The position numbers and the translations under genes are program-made. A model generated the notes under the pieces. That model was not told the origin of the DNA and did not search any database. It saw nothing but the letters and a program-made list of their open reading frames with translations. From Herbidospora solisilvae (GTDB lineage: Bacteria; Actinomycetota; Actinomycetes; Streptosporangiales; Streptosporangiaceae), in contig NZ_WXEW01000007.1 in the NCBI RefSeq assembly GCF_009901565.1, forward strand, positions 310,001 to 374,000: 64,000 nt of DNA. The letters are read 5' to 3'. Of this stretch, positions 1 through 13,881 are shown in pieces; within the stretch, counting starts at the first letter, position 1, and each line of letters begins with the position of its first letter.

Positions 1-1926
1 CTCCAGCACCGGCCCCACCCCCGGATCGCGGAACACGGTCCGGAGGCTGTCGTGCCGCCGGACGAGCTCCGCCACCGCCCGGCCGAGCACGTCGAGGTCG
101 AGCCCGCCCGGGACCCGCACCGCGACGTGCACCGGCGGCATGTGACGCCGCTCTCCGGAGGCGTGCATCCACCGCCACCAGTGGGCCTGCACTCCGGAGA
201 GGGCGCCGTCCGCCGGAACCACGTGGTCGTCGCCCGCGGCGGTGGCGACGGCGTCGCGGATCTGGCCGGCCTGATGGCCCAGCACGGGCCGGTCGAAGGC
301 GAACGTCCCTTCGACGGGCACCCCGAACCTCTCGGCGACCCGCGCGGCGAGCTGGGCGGCCCGCAGGGAGTCCCCGCCGAGAGCGAAGAAGTCGTCGTCC
401 GCGCTGGCCGCGGGCACCCCGAGCACCCCGGTCCACAACCGGGCCAGGGCGCGCTCCTCGTCGGTCTCCAACGGCCGACCGGCCGGCTTGGCGACCGAGA
501 ACAACGCCCGCACCTCCGCCTTGACGACCTTGCCGAGCTCATTGCGCGGCAACGCGTCGACGAAGACGTAACGAGAAGGCACCTCATTGCGCGCGAGCCG
601 CTGATGAAGAAAGGCCCGCAGCCGGTCAGCAGTGAGGACGTCGTCGCCTGTTCGGGCCGGTTTTCGGACGACCGCGGCGGCGATCATCTGGCCCATCGTG
701 GCGTGCGGGAGCCCGACGACGGCCGCGTCGGTGACCGACGGGTGTTCGCGGATCGCCGTCTCGACCTGTGGGAGGGAGATCTTGAGGCCGCCCGACTTGA
801 CGACGTCGCTCTCCCGGCCGATCAGGTAGAGGTAGCCCTCGGCGTCCAGACGGCCCAGGTCGCCCATTCGGGTCCAGCCGTCCCTGAAGGTCCTGGCGCT
901 GGTGCCCGGGTCGCCGTAGTAGGTGCGCTGGGCGGCGGGGGCCCGTAGCCAGACCTCGCCGACCTCGCCGGGGGCGACGGGCGTGCCGTCCTCGTCGGCG
1001 ATCATCAGGTCGCCCCGGGTGGTCGCGCGGCCGACCGAGTCGGGGCGGCGGGGGTCGACGATCATCGTCGTGGAGGCGGGCACCGCCTCGGTCGAGGTGT
1101 AGTAGTTGACGATCGTGGCCTTCGGGAAGGCCTCCGGCAGGCCGGCCGCCACGCGGAGCGGCAGCGCGTCGGCCGAGGAGCTCAGCAGGACCACGCTCGA
1201 CAGGTCGTGGCCGCGCCAGGCCCCGGAGTCGAGCAGTTCGGTCGCCATGGCGGGCACCACGAACACCGTCCCGGCGCGGAACTTCTCGATCAGCGCGCAG
1301 AAATCGTCCGCGTCGAAGCGGGCCGCCACGACCGCCGCGGGATGGGCCGTCAGGGTGTTGACCAGCATCATCTGCCCGGCGTTGGTGCCGATCGGGAACG
1401 CGTGCAGGAAGTGCTCCGAATGGGCGAACGCCCGGAAGGGCGGCTTGGCGGAGTGGCCCCAGGCCAGGTTGGCGTGGGTGGCCATGACGCCCTTCGGCGT
1501 CCCGGTCGTGCCCGAGGTGTAGAGGATCTGGGCCGGGTCGCCGGGGGAGAGGCCGACGTCGGGCACCCCCGCGCCCGACGGCGGCCCCTCCGGGACCTCG
1601 GTCAGCACCCACCGGGCCGCGCAGTCGTCGGTCATCACCTTCAGGGTGGCGGCCGACTGACGGGCGGAAAGTGGCACGGCGACGCCACCCGCCCGCAAAA
1701 CAGCCATGCAGGCGACGGCGAAATCCACCCAACGATCGTTGTCGAAGAGCAGACCGACCCGGTCACCTCGTTGCAAGCCCTTGCCGAGCAGGGCGTGTGC
1801 CCCGGAGTCGGCGCCCGCGTCCCATTCGCCGAACGTCAGCTCCCTGCCGTCTGTGCTGATCAGGGCGGTTCTGTCCGGTTGTTCGACGGCCCTCGCTCGA
1901 AGTAAGTGGGGGAGGGTCGCGGTCAT
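1..1926 (-). CDS. NRPS starter protein, A-T-C(partial), runs off the left edge
   Basis: This is the 5' part of a nonribosomal peptide synthetase. Residues about 1-490 form an adenylate-forming domain with the phosphate-binding motif YTSGTTGTPKG near residue 132 and the C-terminal lysine motif ELGKVVK. The carrier domain follows, with its phosphopantetheine Ser in LGGDSL near residue 518. From about residue 560 a condensation domain begins and is cut by the window end. The adenylation pocket (FPIGTNAGQ, NYYTSTEA) resembles fatty or aryl acid ligases and lacks the Asp that anchors an alpha-amino group. I therefore infer that it loads a carboxylic-acid starter. The ATG is the first codon after a short AT-rich divergent spacer. 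It is transcribed away from the other NRPS genes and probably opens a second operon of the same cluster. Confidence 0.85.
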   Translation of the reverse strand, partial: MTATLPHLLRARAVEQPDRTALISTDGRELTFGEWDAGADSGAHALLGKGLQRGDRVGLLFDNDRWVDFAVACMAVLRAGGVAVPLSARQSAATLKVMTDDCAARWVLTEVPEGPPSGAGVPDVGLSPGDPAQILYTSGTTGTPKGVMATHANLAWGHSAKPPFRAFAHSEHFLHAFPIGTNAGQMMLVNTLTAHPAAVVAARFDADDFCALIEKFRAGTVFVVPAMATELLDSGAWRGHDLSSVVLLSSSADALPLRVAAGLPEAFPKATIVNYYTSTEAVPASTTMIVDPRRPDSVGRATTRGDLMIADEDGTPVAPGEVGEVWLRAPAAQRTYYGDPGTSARTFRDGWTRMGDLGRLDAEGYLYLIGRESDVVKSGGLKISLPQVETAIREHPSVTDAAVVGLPHATMGQMIAAAVVRKPARTGDDVLTADRLRAFLHQRLARNEVPSRYVFVDALPRNELGKVVKAEVRALFSVAKPAGRPLETDEERALARLWTGVLGVPAASADDDFFALGGDSLRAAQLAARVAERFGVPVEGTFAFDRPVLGHQAGQIRDAVATAAGDDHVVPADGALSGVQAHWWRWMHASGERRHMPPVHVAVRVPGGLDLDVLGRAVAELVRRHDSLRTVFRDPGVGPVLE

Positions 1927-2060
1927 GGGCCCACCTCTTCCGCGTCCAGCAGGCGGTCGGAAGGGGAGTAAATCAGACCAGACGAATCCTCACAAGTATC
2001 TAGCAAGTGAATGCAATTTCTGGTCATACTCACGAAATAAGCGAAGCGTTGGGGCAGGCA
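1927..2060. promoter_or_regulatory. Divergent control region of the NRPS cluster
   Basis: This spacer separates the leftward starter NRPS from the rightward NRPS operon. Between about 1970 and 2045 its base composition falls well below that of the flanking genes, as is usual for a bidirectional promoter region. I could not assign clear -35/-10 boxes or a convincing operator. An in-frame upstream ATG at 2007 lies in this AT-rich stretch and I do not favour it as a start. Confidence 0.45.
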
Positions 2061-4997
2061 ATGTCACGAGTACCACTTTCGGTGCCGCAGAGCGGCATCT
2101 GGTTCAACGAACGTCTCGGCGGCGCGGGGGCCGTCCACCACATGCCTTTCGCGATCCGGTTCTCCGGGGATCTCGATGTGGACGCGCTGCGCCACGCCTG
2201 CGCGGGCGTGGTCACCCTGCACCCCGCCCTGCGAGCGGCGGTCCGCGAGGAGGCCGGCGCTCCCTACCAGGTCGAAGGGCCGCCGGTGCCCTTCGAGGTC
2301 GTCGAGATCGATCCCGGCCGATTAGCCGGGGCGCGGCGGGAGGCGATCCTGCGGCCCTTCGACCTGGCCGCCGGGCCGCTCACCCGGATCACGCTGTTCC
2401 GGCTCGGCCCGGCCGAGCACGAACTGCTGGTCGTCGCCCACCACCTGGTCTTCGACGGCCAGTCGACCGACGTCTTCGTCGCCGACCTGGCCCGCCTCTA
2501 TGGGCAGGCCGTCCCGGTCAGCGCGCCGGAGCCGTTCGACCTCGCCGCCGAGGCCCGCCGGGTCGCCGAGGGGCTGCCGGCCGCGCGGGCCTACTGGTCG
2601 GGGCGGCCGACCGAGTTCCCCGACGTCGTGCTGCCCGGTCTCGACCGGCCCGACGACGCCGTGCAGCCGGGGGAGTCGGTCGAGTTCTTCCTGACCGAGC
2701 CGATCCTGGAGAAGGCCGCCGACCGGCTCGGGGTGACCCGGTTCGAGCTGGTCGTGGCCTCGGTGCACGCGCTGCTGTTCCGGTACGGCAACGCCCGGCC
2801 CGTCACCGCCCTCGACCTCGGCACCCGGCAGGCCGGGGCGGCCGAGCGCATCGGCGTCCACGTCAACGAACTGCCGTTCGCCTCGGACCCGCGGCCCGAC
2901 CAGACGTTCGGCGACCACGCCCGGCAGGTCAGGGCCGGGCTGCGCGAGCTCTACCGGGTGCGCGAGGTACCCCTCGGCCGGGCCGCCCCCGGCACCCGGC
3001 CGGGCATCGCGCTGGCCCCCGTCTCCCTCACCTACCGGCGGCGGATCGCGCCCCCCGAGTTCCCCGGCCTGCGGACCGAGGTGAAGTGGGTCGAGTTCAA
3101 CCACGTCGCCCGCAACGCCCTGCGGTTCCACCTGGTCGAGGGCCCCGACGGGCTCGGCGTGATGCTCCAGTTCCCGCCCGCGTCGATGCCCCGCCCGGAC
3201 GCCGAACGCGTCGCCGCCCACCTGCTCGACGTGTTGCGCCACGTCACCGACGAACCGGCGACGCCGCTGAGCGCGCTGCCGGTGGCCGAGGAGCCGGCGG
3301 GCCTGTGGTCCACCCGGGCCTACCCGGAGGCCGCCGCCGTCCCCGACCTGGTGGCGGCCCAGGCCACCCGGAGCCCGGACGCCGTCGCGGTCGTCGGCGA
3401 GCACCGGCTGACCTACCGCGAGCTGGTCGAACGGGCCGACGCGGTGGCGGGCCGCCTCAGGCGGGCGGGGGTCCGTCCCGGCGACCTCGTGGCCATCTCG
3501 GCGGCCCGGTCGGAGCGGCTGGTCGCGGGCGTGCTGGGCATCTGGCGGGCGGGCGCGGCCTACCTGCCGCTCGACCCGGCCTACCCGACCGAACGGCTCG
3601 ACTACGTGCTCGCCGACAGCGGCGCGAGCGCGCTGCTGGCCGACGCGGGCAGCGACCTGTCCGGGCCGGTCAGAGTGGCCCTCGACGGGTCCGCGAGCGG
3701 CGAGGAATCCGCACCCGCGTCCGGCCTGCTCGGGGAGCGGGCCTACGTCATCTACACCTCCGGGTCCACCGGCCGCCCCAAGGGGGTCGAGGTCGGGCAC
3801 GCCGCGCTGACGAACCTGCTGCTGTCCATCCGGGACGAGACACGTTCGGGCCCCTCGGCCACGTGGCTGGCGGTCACCTCGTTGTCGTTCGACATCTCCG
3901 GGCTGGAACTGTGGTTGCCGCTGGTCACCGGCGGCCGGGTCGTCGTCGCGACCGAGGCCCAGGCCGCCGACGGGGGCGCGCTGCGGGCGCTCATCTCCGC
4001 CCACGGCGTCACCCACGTCCAGGCCACGCCCTCGACCTGGCGGCTGCTGGCCGACGCCGGGTTCGAGGCGCCGGTCACCGCCCTGGTCGGCGGCGAGGCG
4101 TTGCCGTTGCCGCTGGCGGCCCGGCTCCGGCCGAGGGTGGCCCGGCTGCTCAACGTCTACGGGCCGACCGAGACCACGATCTGGTCGACCGTTTATGAGG
4201 TGCCGCCCGACCCGGCGCGGATCTCGATCGGCGGGCCGCTGGCCGCGACCGGTCTGCTGGTGCTCGACGACGACCTGCGGCCGGTGCCGACCGGGGTGCC
4301 GGGGGAGTTGTACATCACCGGCGCCGGACTCGCCCGCGGCTACCTCGGCAGACCGGGGCTGACGGCCGAACGGTTCCTGCCGTGCCCGTTCGGCTCTCCG
4401 GGGGCCCGCATGTACCGGACCGGCGACCGGGTGCGTGTCAGGGACGGCGGGCTGGAGTTCCTCGGCCGGACCGACGACCAGGTCAAGGTGCGCGGGCACC
4501 GCATCGAGCTCGGGGAGATCGAGGCGGTGCTGCTCGGGCACGCGCAGGAGGCGGCGGTGGCCGTACACGAGGAGGAGCTCGTCGCCTACACGGTCGGCGC
4601 CGTCGGCGACCTGCGGCGGGAGGCGGCGCGGGTGCTGCCCGCCTACATGGTGCCCAGCGTGTTCGTGGCGCTGGACCGGATGCCGCTGACCCCCAACGGC
4701 AAGCTCGACCGGGCGGCGCTGCCCGCGCCCGACCTGACTCCCGCGGGCGAAGCCGGGACCGCCGCCGACGAGACGGTCGAGGTCGTGCGGGAGATCTGGG
4801 AGGAGGTTCTCGGGCTCGACCACATCGGCGACGACGAGAGCCTGTTCGAGCTCGGCGGCCACTCGCTGACCATCGCCAGGATCGCCGCGCGCGTGCACGA
4901 CCGGCTCGGCGTCGACGTGCCGTTCTACGTGTTCTTCGACGTGCCGACCGTGGCCGGGATCGCCGCCGACGTGGCCGATCGCCGGGCCTCCCTGTGA
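2061..4997 (+). CDS. NRPS module, C-A-T, glycine-like specificity
   Basis: This is a single extending module. The condensation domain begins at residue 1 and carries the intact catalytic motif HHLVFDG near residue 125. The adenylation domain follows with YTSGSTGRPKG near residue 564, VYGPTETT, YRTGD and the catalytic lysine in NGKLDR. The carrier domain has LGGHSL near residue 933. Read by hand, the specificity residues are D-I-L-Q/A-L-G-V-I-W-K, close to the published glycine signature, so glycine is the predicted substrate. The chosen ATG begins the canonical C-domain start and has a G-rich ribosome site. The alternative ATG at 2007 would add 18 residues encoded by AT-rich DNA. The next NRPS gene starts 7 bp after the stop, so the two are co-transcribed. 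Confidence 0.9.
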   Translation: MSRVPLSVPQSGIWFNERLGGAGAVHHMPFAIRFSGDLDVDALRHACAGVVTLHPALRAAVREEAGAPYQVEGPPVPFEVVEIDPGRLAGARREAILRPFDLAAGPLTRITLFRLGPAEHELLVVAHHLVFDGQSTDVFVADLARLYGQAVPVSAPEPFDLAAEARRVAEGLPAARAYWSGRPTEFPDVVLPGLDRPDDAVQPGESVEFFLTEPILEKAADRLGVTRFELVVASVHALLFRYGNARPVTALDLGTRQAGAAERIGVHVNELPFASDPRPDQTFGDHARQVRAGLRELYRVREVPLGRAAPGTRPGIALAPVSLTYRRRIAPPEFPGLRTEVKWVEFNHVARNALRFHLVEGPDGLGVMLQFPPASMPRPDAERVAAHLLDVLRHVTDEPATPLSALPVAEEPAGLWSTRAYPEAAAVPDLVAAQATRSPDAVAVVGEHRLTYRELVERADAVAGRLRRAGVRPGDLVAISAARSERLVAGVLGIWRAGAAYLPLDPAYPTERLDYVLADSGASALLADAGSDLSGPVRVALDGSASGEESAPASGLLGERAYVIYTSGSTGRPKGVEVGHAALTNLLLSIRDETRSGPSATWLAVTSLSFDISGLELWLPLVTGGRVVVATEAQAADGGALRALISAHGVTHVQATPSTWRLLADAGFEAPVTALVGGEALPLPLAARLRPRVARLLNVYGPTETTIWSTVYEVPPDPARISIGGPLAATGLLVLDDDLRPVPTGVPGELYITGAGLARGYLGRPGLTAERFLPCPFGSPGARMYRTGDRVRVRDGGLEFLGRTDDQVKVRGHRIELGEIEAVLLGHAQEAAVAVHEEELVAYTVGAVGDLRREAARVLPAYMVPSVFVALDRMPLTPNGKLDRAALPAPDLTPAGEAGTAADETVEVVREIWEEVLGLDHIGDDESLFELGGHSLTIARIAARVHDRLGVDVPFYVFFDVPTVAGIAADVADRRASL

Positions 4998-5004
4998 GTG
5001 CGCT

Positions 5005-7908
5005 GTGACGTCGCTGTCGGCCGGGCAGCGGCGGCTCTGGTTCCTGCAGCGCCTCGACCCGGCCGACGCGTCGTACAACATGCCGGTGGCCCTGCGCATC
5101 CGGGGCCGCCTCGACGACGCGGCGCTGGAGGCCGCGCTCACCGCGATCACCCTGCGGCACGACGTGCTGCGCGGCCGGTACGCCGAGGACGACGACGGGA
5201 ACCCGGTCCGGCTGGTCACCCCGGCCGGGCCCGTCCTGGAGCGCATCGAGACCGCCGACCCCCGGGCGGCCGTGGCCGAACGCGCCAACCGGCCGTTCGA
5301 CCTGGCCGCCGGCCCGGTCGCCCGGTTCACCCTGATCAGGGCCGCCCCCGACGACCACGTGCTCTGCCTGGTCGTCCACCACATCGCCGCCGACGGCTGG
5401 TCGGTCGACGTGCTGCTGCGCGAGCTCGACGTCCTCTACCGGGGCGGCACGCTCCCGCCGCTGCCGATCACCTACGCCGACCACGTGGCACGCGGGGACC
5501 GCTCCCACCCCGGCTACTGGGCGGAGGAACTGCGCTGCCTGCCGGTCCTCGACCTGCCCGGCGACCGGCCGCGCGCGACCGGGGAGGGCGGACAGGTCTT
5601 CGCCACCCTGCCGCCGGAGCTGGTCGGCGGGCTGGAGGACCTCGCCCGGAAGGAGCGCGGCACCCTGTTCATGGTGCTGCTGGCCGCCTTCCAGGTGTTC
5701 CTGGCCCGGCACGCCGCCCAGCACGACGTCTGCGTCGCCGTCCCGACGCTGGGCCGCGACCGGGTCGACACCGAACCCCTGGTCGGCTACTTCACCGGCC
5801 TGGCGATGCTCCGCACCGACCTGGGCGACGACCCGCCGTTCACCGAGGCGCTGCGCCGGGCGCGCGGCGCCGTGCTGCGCTCCTTCGACCACGGCCCGGT
5901 GCCGGACGGGGTGCCGGACGGCGCGCGGTTCCAGGCGATGTTCCAGTACACCCGCACCACGACCGAACGCCCCCGGCTCGGCGACCTCGACGTCGAGATC
6001 TACGACTCGGGCCTCGCCTCGGCCAAGTGCGATCTGGCCCTGGACGTCTACCAGGGCCCCACCGAGACCGGGCTGGTCCTCACCTACGACAGGGGCCGCT
6101 TCGACCGGGCCACGGCGGAGCGGTTCGCGGCGCGGTTCCACGCCCTGCTGACCGACGTCACGCGGCGGCCCGGCGAGAGATGCGGCGACCTCGACCTGTT
6201 CTGCGCCCTCGACAGGCGTCTCCCGGACGTCGACCTCACGCCCGAAGCCGATCGGCCGCCCGAGATCGACCCCGGCTCCCCGGCCGTCGCCTGTGACGGG
6301 GTCGAGCTCACCTATCGGGAACTGGGCGAACGCGTCGCGCGGATGGCGTCGGGGCTGGCCGCGCGCGGGGTGCGGCCCGGTGACGTCGTGGGGGTGAGCC
6401 TTAAGCGGACCCTCGACCTGGTCCCGGTCCTCCTCGCCGTGTGGCGGGCCGGGGCCGCCTATCTGCCGGTCGATCCGGCCTTTCCCGCCGCCCGCGTCTC
6501 GGCCTTGATCAACGACGCCGGCGCGCGCATTCTGGTGGGCGACGCGGCCTTCGTCCAGGGAATCGCGGCGGTACGGCCGGGGGATTTGAGCGGGCCTTTC
6601 CTGACAGAAATCTCCGACAATTCCTTACCGGCATATGTGCTTTACACGTCGGGGTCAACCGGTCTGCCAAAAGGTGTCGTGATCGATCGCCAAAGCGTAT
6701 CGGAACGCGTTTCCTGGATGCGCAAGGCCTATGACCTGCGGCCCGGCGACCGTGTGGCGCAGTTTTCCGAGCTGGGATTCGACGCCCACGTGGAAGAGAT
6801 CTTCCCATCCTTGGAAGCGGGGGCTACGGTCGTGATGCTGCCCAATGGCGGGCGCACCCTGCCGGATTTCCTGACCACTTCCGAAGGGGCTCGAGTAACC
6901 GTGCTCGATTTGCCGACCTCCTTTTGGCATGCCCTCGTCGAGGAGATCGACGAGATCGCCTGGCCGCCGAGTCTTCGGCTCGTCATTCTCGGCGGCGACC
7001 CCGTCGCCGCCTCCGCGGTCAAGCGCTGGCGCAGCCGGTTCGGCGATCGGATCCGCCTGGTCAACACCTACGGCCCCACCGAGGCCACCGTGATCGCCAC
7101 GGCCACCGACCTCGGCGACGGGAAACCGTCGATCGGCCGCCCGATCGCGGGCACCACGGTGACCGTCCTCGACTCCTCCGGCCGGGAGGTGCCGCCGGGT
7201 GTCCCCGGCGAGCTGGCCATCGGCGGCGCCGGTGTCGCGTGGGGATACCTGAACCGGCCGCGCCTGACCGCCGAACGCTTCGTCCCCGCCCCGAAGGGGC
7301 GCCGCTACCTCACCGGAGACCGCGCCCGCGTCCGGGCCGACGGGAACCTGGAGTTCCTGGGCCGCCTCGACGACCAGGTCAAGATCAGGGGTGTACGCAT
7401 AGAGCCCGCCGAGGTCGAGGCCGCGCTGACCGCCTTCCCCTCGGTGCGGAGCGCCGCCGTGATCGCGCTCGACGGCTCCCTGGTCGCCTATGTGACGGGC
7501 GACCCGGACCGCGACGACCTCCGCGCCCACCTGCGGCGCACCCTGCCCGAGCACCTGGTGCCGGGCCACATCGTGCCGCTGCCCGAGCTGCCGCTGACCC
7601 GGAACGGCAAGCTCGACCGCGCGGCGCTGCCCGCCCCCGACGCGGCCGGAGAGGCGTACGTCGCCCCCCGGACCGACGCCGAGGAGCTGGTCGCACAGAT
7701 ATTCGGCGAAGTGCTCGGGGTGCCCCGCGTGGGGGCCGCCGACGACTTCTTCGCCCTCGGGGGGCATTCGCTGCTCGCCACCCGCGTGGTGGCGCGCATC
7801 CGCCGGGCCGTCGACCTGGTCGTCCCGGTGCGCACCCTGTTCGCCAGCCGTACGGTCGCCGAGTTCGCGGCCGCGGTCGACGAGATCCTGGAGGAGGCCG
7901 AGCGCTGA
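5005..7908 (+). CDS. NRPS module, C-A-T, acidic specificity pocket
   Basis: This is a second free-standing C-A-T module, starting at GTG just after the preceding stop. The condensation motif HHIAADG is intact near residue 125. The adenylation core [11 protein letters not shown] is near residue 547, the catalytic lysine is in NGKLDR, and the carrier serine is in LGGHSL near residue 919. The hand-read pocket is D-A-E-D-I-G-T-V-I-K. The acidic residues E and D suggest an amine-bearing side chain such as a diamino acid, but this is inference. The DNA coding for the adenylation core (about 6510-6960) has visibly lower GC than the rest of the gene. Its TGA overlaps the ATG of the monooxygenase gene, indicating translational coupling. 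Confidence 0.9.
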   Translation: MTSLSAGQRRLWFLQRLDPADASYNMPVALRIRGRLDDAALEAALTAITLRHDVLRGRYAEDDDGNPVRLVTPAGPVLERIETADPRAAVAERANRPFDLAAGPVARFTLIRAAPDDHVLCLVVHHIAADGWSVDVLLRELDVLYRGGTLPPLPITYADHVARGDRSHPGYWAEELRCLPVLDLPGDRPRATGEGGQVFATLPPELVGGLEDLARKERGTLFMVLLAAFQVFLARHAAQHDVCVAVPTLGRDRVDTEPLVGYFTGLAMLRTDLGDDPPFTEALRRARGAVLRSFDHGPVPDGVPDGARFQAMFQYTRTTTERPRLGDLDVEIYDSGLASAKCDLALDVYQGPTETGLVLTYDRGRFDRATAERFAARFHALLTDVTRRPGERCGDLDLFCALDRRLPDVDLTPEADRPPEIDPGSPAVACDGVELTYRELGERVARMASGLAARGVRPGDVVGVSLKRTLDLVPVLLAVWRAGAAYLPVDPAFPAARVSALINDAGARILVGDAAFVQGIAAVRPGDLSGPFLTEISDNSLPAYVLYTSGSTGLPKGVVIDRQSVSERVSWMRKAYDLRPGDRVAQFSELGFDAHVEEIFPSLEAGATVVMLPNGGRTLPDFLTTSEGARVTVLDLPTSFWHALVEEIDEIAWPPSLRLVILGGDPVAASAVKRWRSRFGDRIRLVNTYGPTEATVIATATDLGDGKPSIGRPIAGTTVTVLDSSGREVPPGVPGELAIGGAGVAWGYLNRPRLTAERFVPAPKGRRYLTGDRARVRADGNLEFLGRLDDQVKIRGVRIEPAEVEAALTAFPSVRSAAVIALDGSLVAYVTGDPDRDDLRAHLRRTLPEHLVPGHIVPLPELPLTRNGKLDRAALPAPDAAGEAYVAPRTDAEELVAQIFGEVLGVPRVGAADDFFALGGHSLLATRVVARIRRAVDLVVPVRTLFASRTVAEFAAAVDEILEEAER

Positions 7909-9194
7909 TGCGCGACGACCTGAACATCCATTTCGCGGTGGTCGGTGCGGGGCTGGCAGGTTCCCTGCTGGCCGTGTACCTGGCCGGGCAGGGCCACCGC
8001 GTCGACGTCTACGAACGCCGGGCCGACCCGAGGGTCGCGCCGCCCGACGAGGGCCGTTCCATCAACCTGGGCCTGTCGGCCCGGGGCATCGGCGCCCTGC
8101 GCAAGGCCGGGTTGTGGGACGCGGTGCGCACCCACACCGTGCCGATGCGCGGCCGCTACGTGCACCCGAGGGAGGGCCGCCCCTTCTTCCACCCGTACGG
8201 GCGCGATCCCGGCGAGATCCTCTACTCGATCCGGCGCGACGCCCTCAGCCGGACCCTGGTCGAGCACGCGGAGAAGCTGGCGGGGGTGCGGTTCTTCTTC
8301 GGCACCCCGGTGACCGCGATCGACCGCGACGCCCCGTCGTTCCAGGCGGGCGGCGAGACGATCACCCCCGACGTGATCGTCGGCGCCGATGGAGCGTTCT
8401 CGGCGGTCCGTGCCGAACTCCTGCGCGGCTGGCCGGCCGACTTCCGGCAGGAGTTCCTGCCGTGGGGCTACAAGGAGCTGCACCTGCCGTACACCGAACG
8501 GCTGGAGGCGCTGCACGTCTGGCCCGGCGACCAGGGCCTGATGGTCGCCCACCCCAACGTCGACGGGTCGCTGACCTGCACGTTGTTCATGGACCACCAC
8601 GATCTGGTCCGGCCCGACCTGGCAGCGTTCGTGAAGAGCGTGCTCCCCGCCGCCGACCTGCCCGACCTGGCGGGGCAGCTCGCCCGCAACCCGGTCGGCC
8701 ACCTGGTGACCGTGCGGACCTCGAAGTGGCACGAGGACGGCCGGGCGGTGCTGATCGGCGACGCCTGCCACGCGGTCTACCCCTTCTACGGGCAGGGCAT
8801 GAACTCGGCGTTCGAGGACTGCGTCGTCCTCGCCGAGTGCGTCGAGGCACGGCCCCACGATCTCGGCGCGGCGTTCGCCGCGTACCAGCGGCGCAGGAAA
8901 CCGCACACCGACGTGCTGGCCGACCTGTCGGCCGACAACTTCCTCGAACTCCGCGACCGGCTGCGCTCCCCGCTCCACCTGGCCCGCAAGCAGGTGGACA
9001 CCGTGCTCAACCGGCTGCTGCCCGACACGTGGCGACCGCTCTACACGATGGTCAGCCACACCACCATGCCGTACGGCGAGGCGCTACGGCGTGCGCGAAC
9101 GCAGGACCGGATCGTCCGCGCGGGAGGGATGACGGCGGCCGTGGGGCTGGCGGCCGCGCTCCTCTGGCGCCGCGACAGGAGGCACCCGAAGTGA
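7908..9194 (+). CDS. Kynurenine 3-monooxygenase-like FAD hydroxylase
   Basis: This is a class A flavoprotein monooxygenase of 428 residues. The N-terminal dinucleotide motif GAGLAGS is followed by features I associate with kynurenine 3-monooxygenase: SINLGLSARG, RGRYVH, PYGRDPGEILYSIRR, the substrate-region motif GYKEL, GDACHAVYPFYGQGMN and AFED. A hydrophobic C-terminal segment (AAVGLAAALLW) ending in basic residues could be a membrane anchor, as in eukaryotic KMO. Its place inside the NRPS operon, with stop/start overlaps on both sides, implies that it makes or tailors a building block. 3-Hydroxykynurenine, or 3-hydroxyanthranilate after cleavage, is a candidate. It might instead act on a carrier-bound or finished peptide. 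No kynureninase or tryptophan dioxygenase gene lies in the window. Confidence 0.85.
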   Translation: MRDDLNIHFAVVGAGLAGSLLAVYLAGQGHRVDVYERRADPRVAPPDEGRSINLGLSARGIGALRKAGLWDAVRTHTVPMRGRYVHPREGRPFFHPYGRDPGEILYSIRRDALSRTLVEHAEKLAGVRFFFGTPVTAIDRDAPSFQAGGETITPDVIVGADGAFSAVRAELLRGWPADFRQEFLPWGYKELHLPYTERLEALHVWPGDQGLMVAHPNVDGSLTCTLFMDHHDLVRPDLAAFVKSVLPAADLPDLAGQLARNPVGHLVTVRTSKWHEDGRAVLIGDACHAVYPFYGQGMNSAFEDCVVLAECVEARPHDLGAAFAAYQRRRKPHTDVLADLSADNFLELRDRLRSPLHLARKQVDTVLNRLLPDTWRPLYTMVSHTTMPYGEALRRARTQDRIVRAGGMTAAVGLAAALLWRRDRRHPK

Positions 9195-9834
9195 TCACCC
9201 ACCCCGACGAGCCGACCTTACGCCTCTTCGACGTCAAGGACGTCGAGAGCGGGCGCCCCCTCCACCCGCTGGGCGCCATGTACATCCGCCAGCTCCGCAC
9301 CGTGACGACGTGGGCGCGCGAGTACCTGTGCCGTCCGCATCCCGAACTGGGCCGCCGCGGCCCGGTCTGCCCCTACGCCCAGGGTTCCATCGACCGCGGG
9401 CGGTTCCTGCTCGCCATCCGCCCCGGGCGGCCGGAGACGGTCGAGGAGGTGGTCGCCGCCGTGGAGCCGTACCGGCAGTGGTTCGGCGACCTGGCCCCCC
9501 GGTCGATCGCCGACTCGATGCACACCGCCGTGCTGGTGCTGTTCCCCGACGCCGGCCGGCGGCTCGACCTGATCGACGCCGCCCAGGAGATCCTCAAGGA
9601 CCGGCACGTGCCCTCCGGGGTCATGGTCGGCGAGTTCCACGACGGTCCCCCGGACAAGGGCGGGCTCTGGAACCCGCTGCTGCGCCCGCTGGAGGCGCCG
9701 GTCCCGATGCTGGTCGTGCGGCACATGGTCAGCACCGACCTGCCGTTCCTGACCTCGCGCGAGCAGCACGTGTCGGCCTACCGCGCCATCTTCGGCGACC
9801 GCGTCCCGGCCCATCTGCGGGACGTGGTGCCCTC

Positions 9835-9838
<4 letters not shown>
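9191..9838 (+). CDS. Conserved small protein of the NRPS operon (function unknown)
   Basis: This 215-residue soluble protein starts at a GTG overlapping the preceding stop (GTGA) and ends in another GTGA overlap, so it is firmly embedded in the NRPS operon. It contains a Cys/His-bearing motif, PHPELGRRGPVCPYAQ, near residue 40 and a conserved-looking FHDG segment further on. From memory it resembles the DUF6875-type proteins found beside actinobacterial NRPS genes, but I cannot verify that. There is no signal peptide or membrane segment. It may be an accessory or tailoring protein, and I assign no reaction. Confidence 0.65.

Positions 9839-13877
<4,039 letters not shown>

Positions 13878-13881
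<4 letters not shown>

Noticed and set aside
2007-2060. Upstream ATG as start of the first rightward NRPS
   Set aside because: The extra 18 codons are AT-rich, lack a ribosome site and precede the conserved C-domain start at 2061.
2322-5384. Very long open frame (about 1020 codons) antisense to the NRPS genes
   Set aside because: High-GC genes leave antisense frames open. The translation is Arg/Gly/Pro-rich without domains, while the plus strand encodes complete C-A-T motifs.
7908-9194. Assigning the operon flavoprotein as a generic 4-hydroxybenzoate-type hydroxylase
   Set aside because: RGRYVH, PYG-SIRR and GYKEL motifs fit kynurenine 3-monooxygenase better than the PHBH group.
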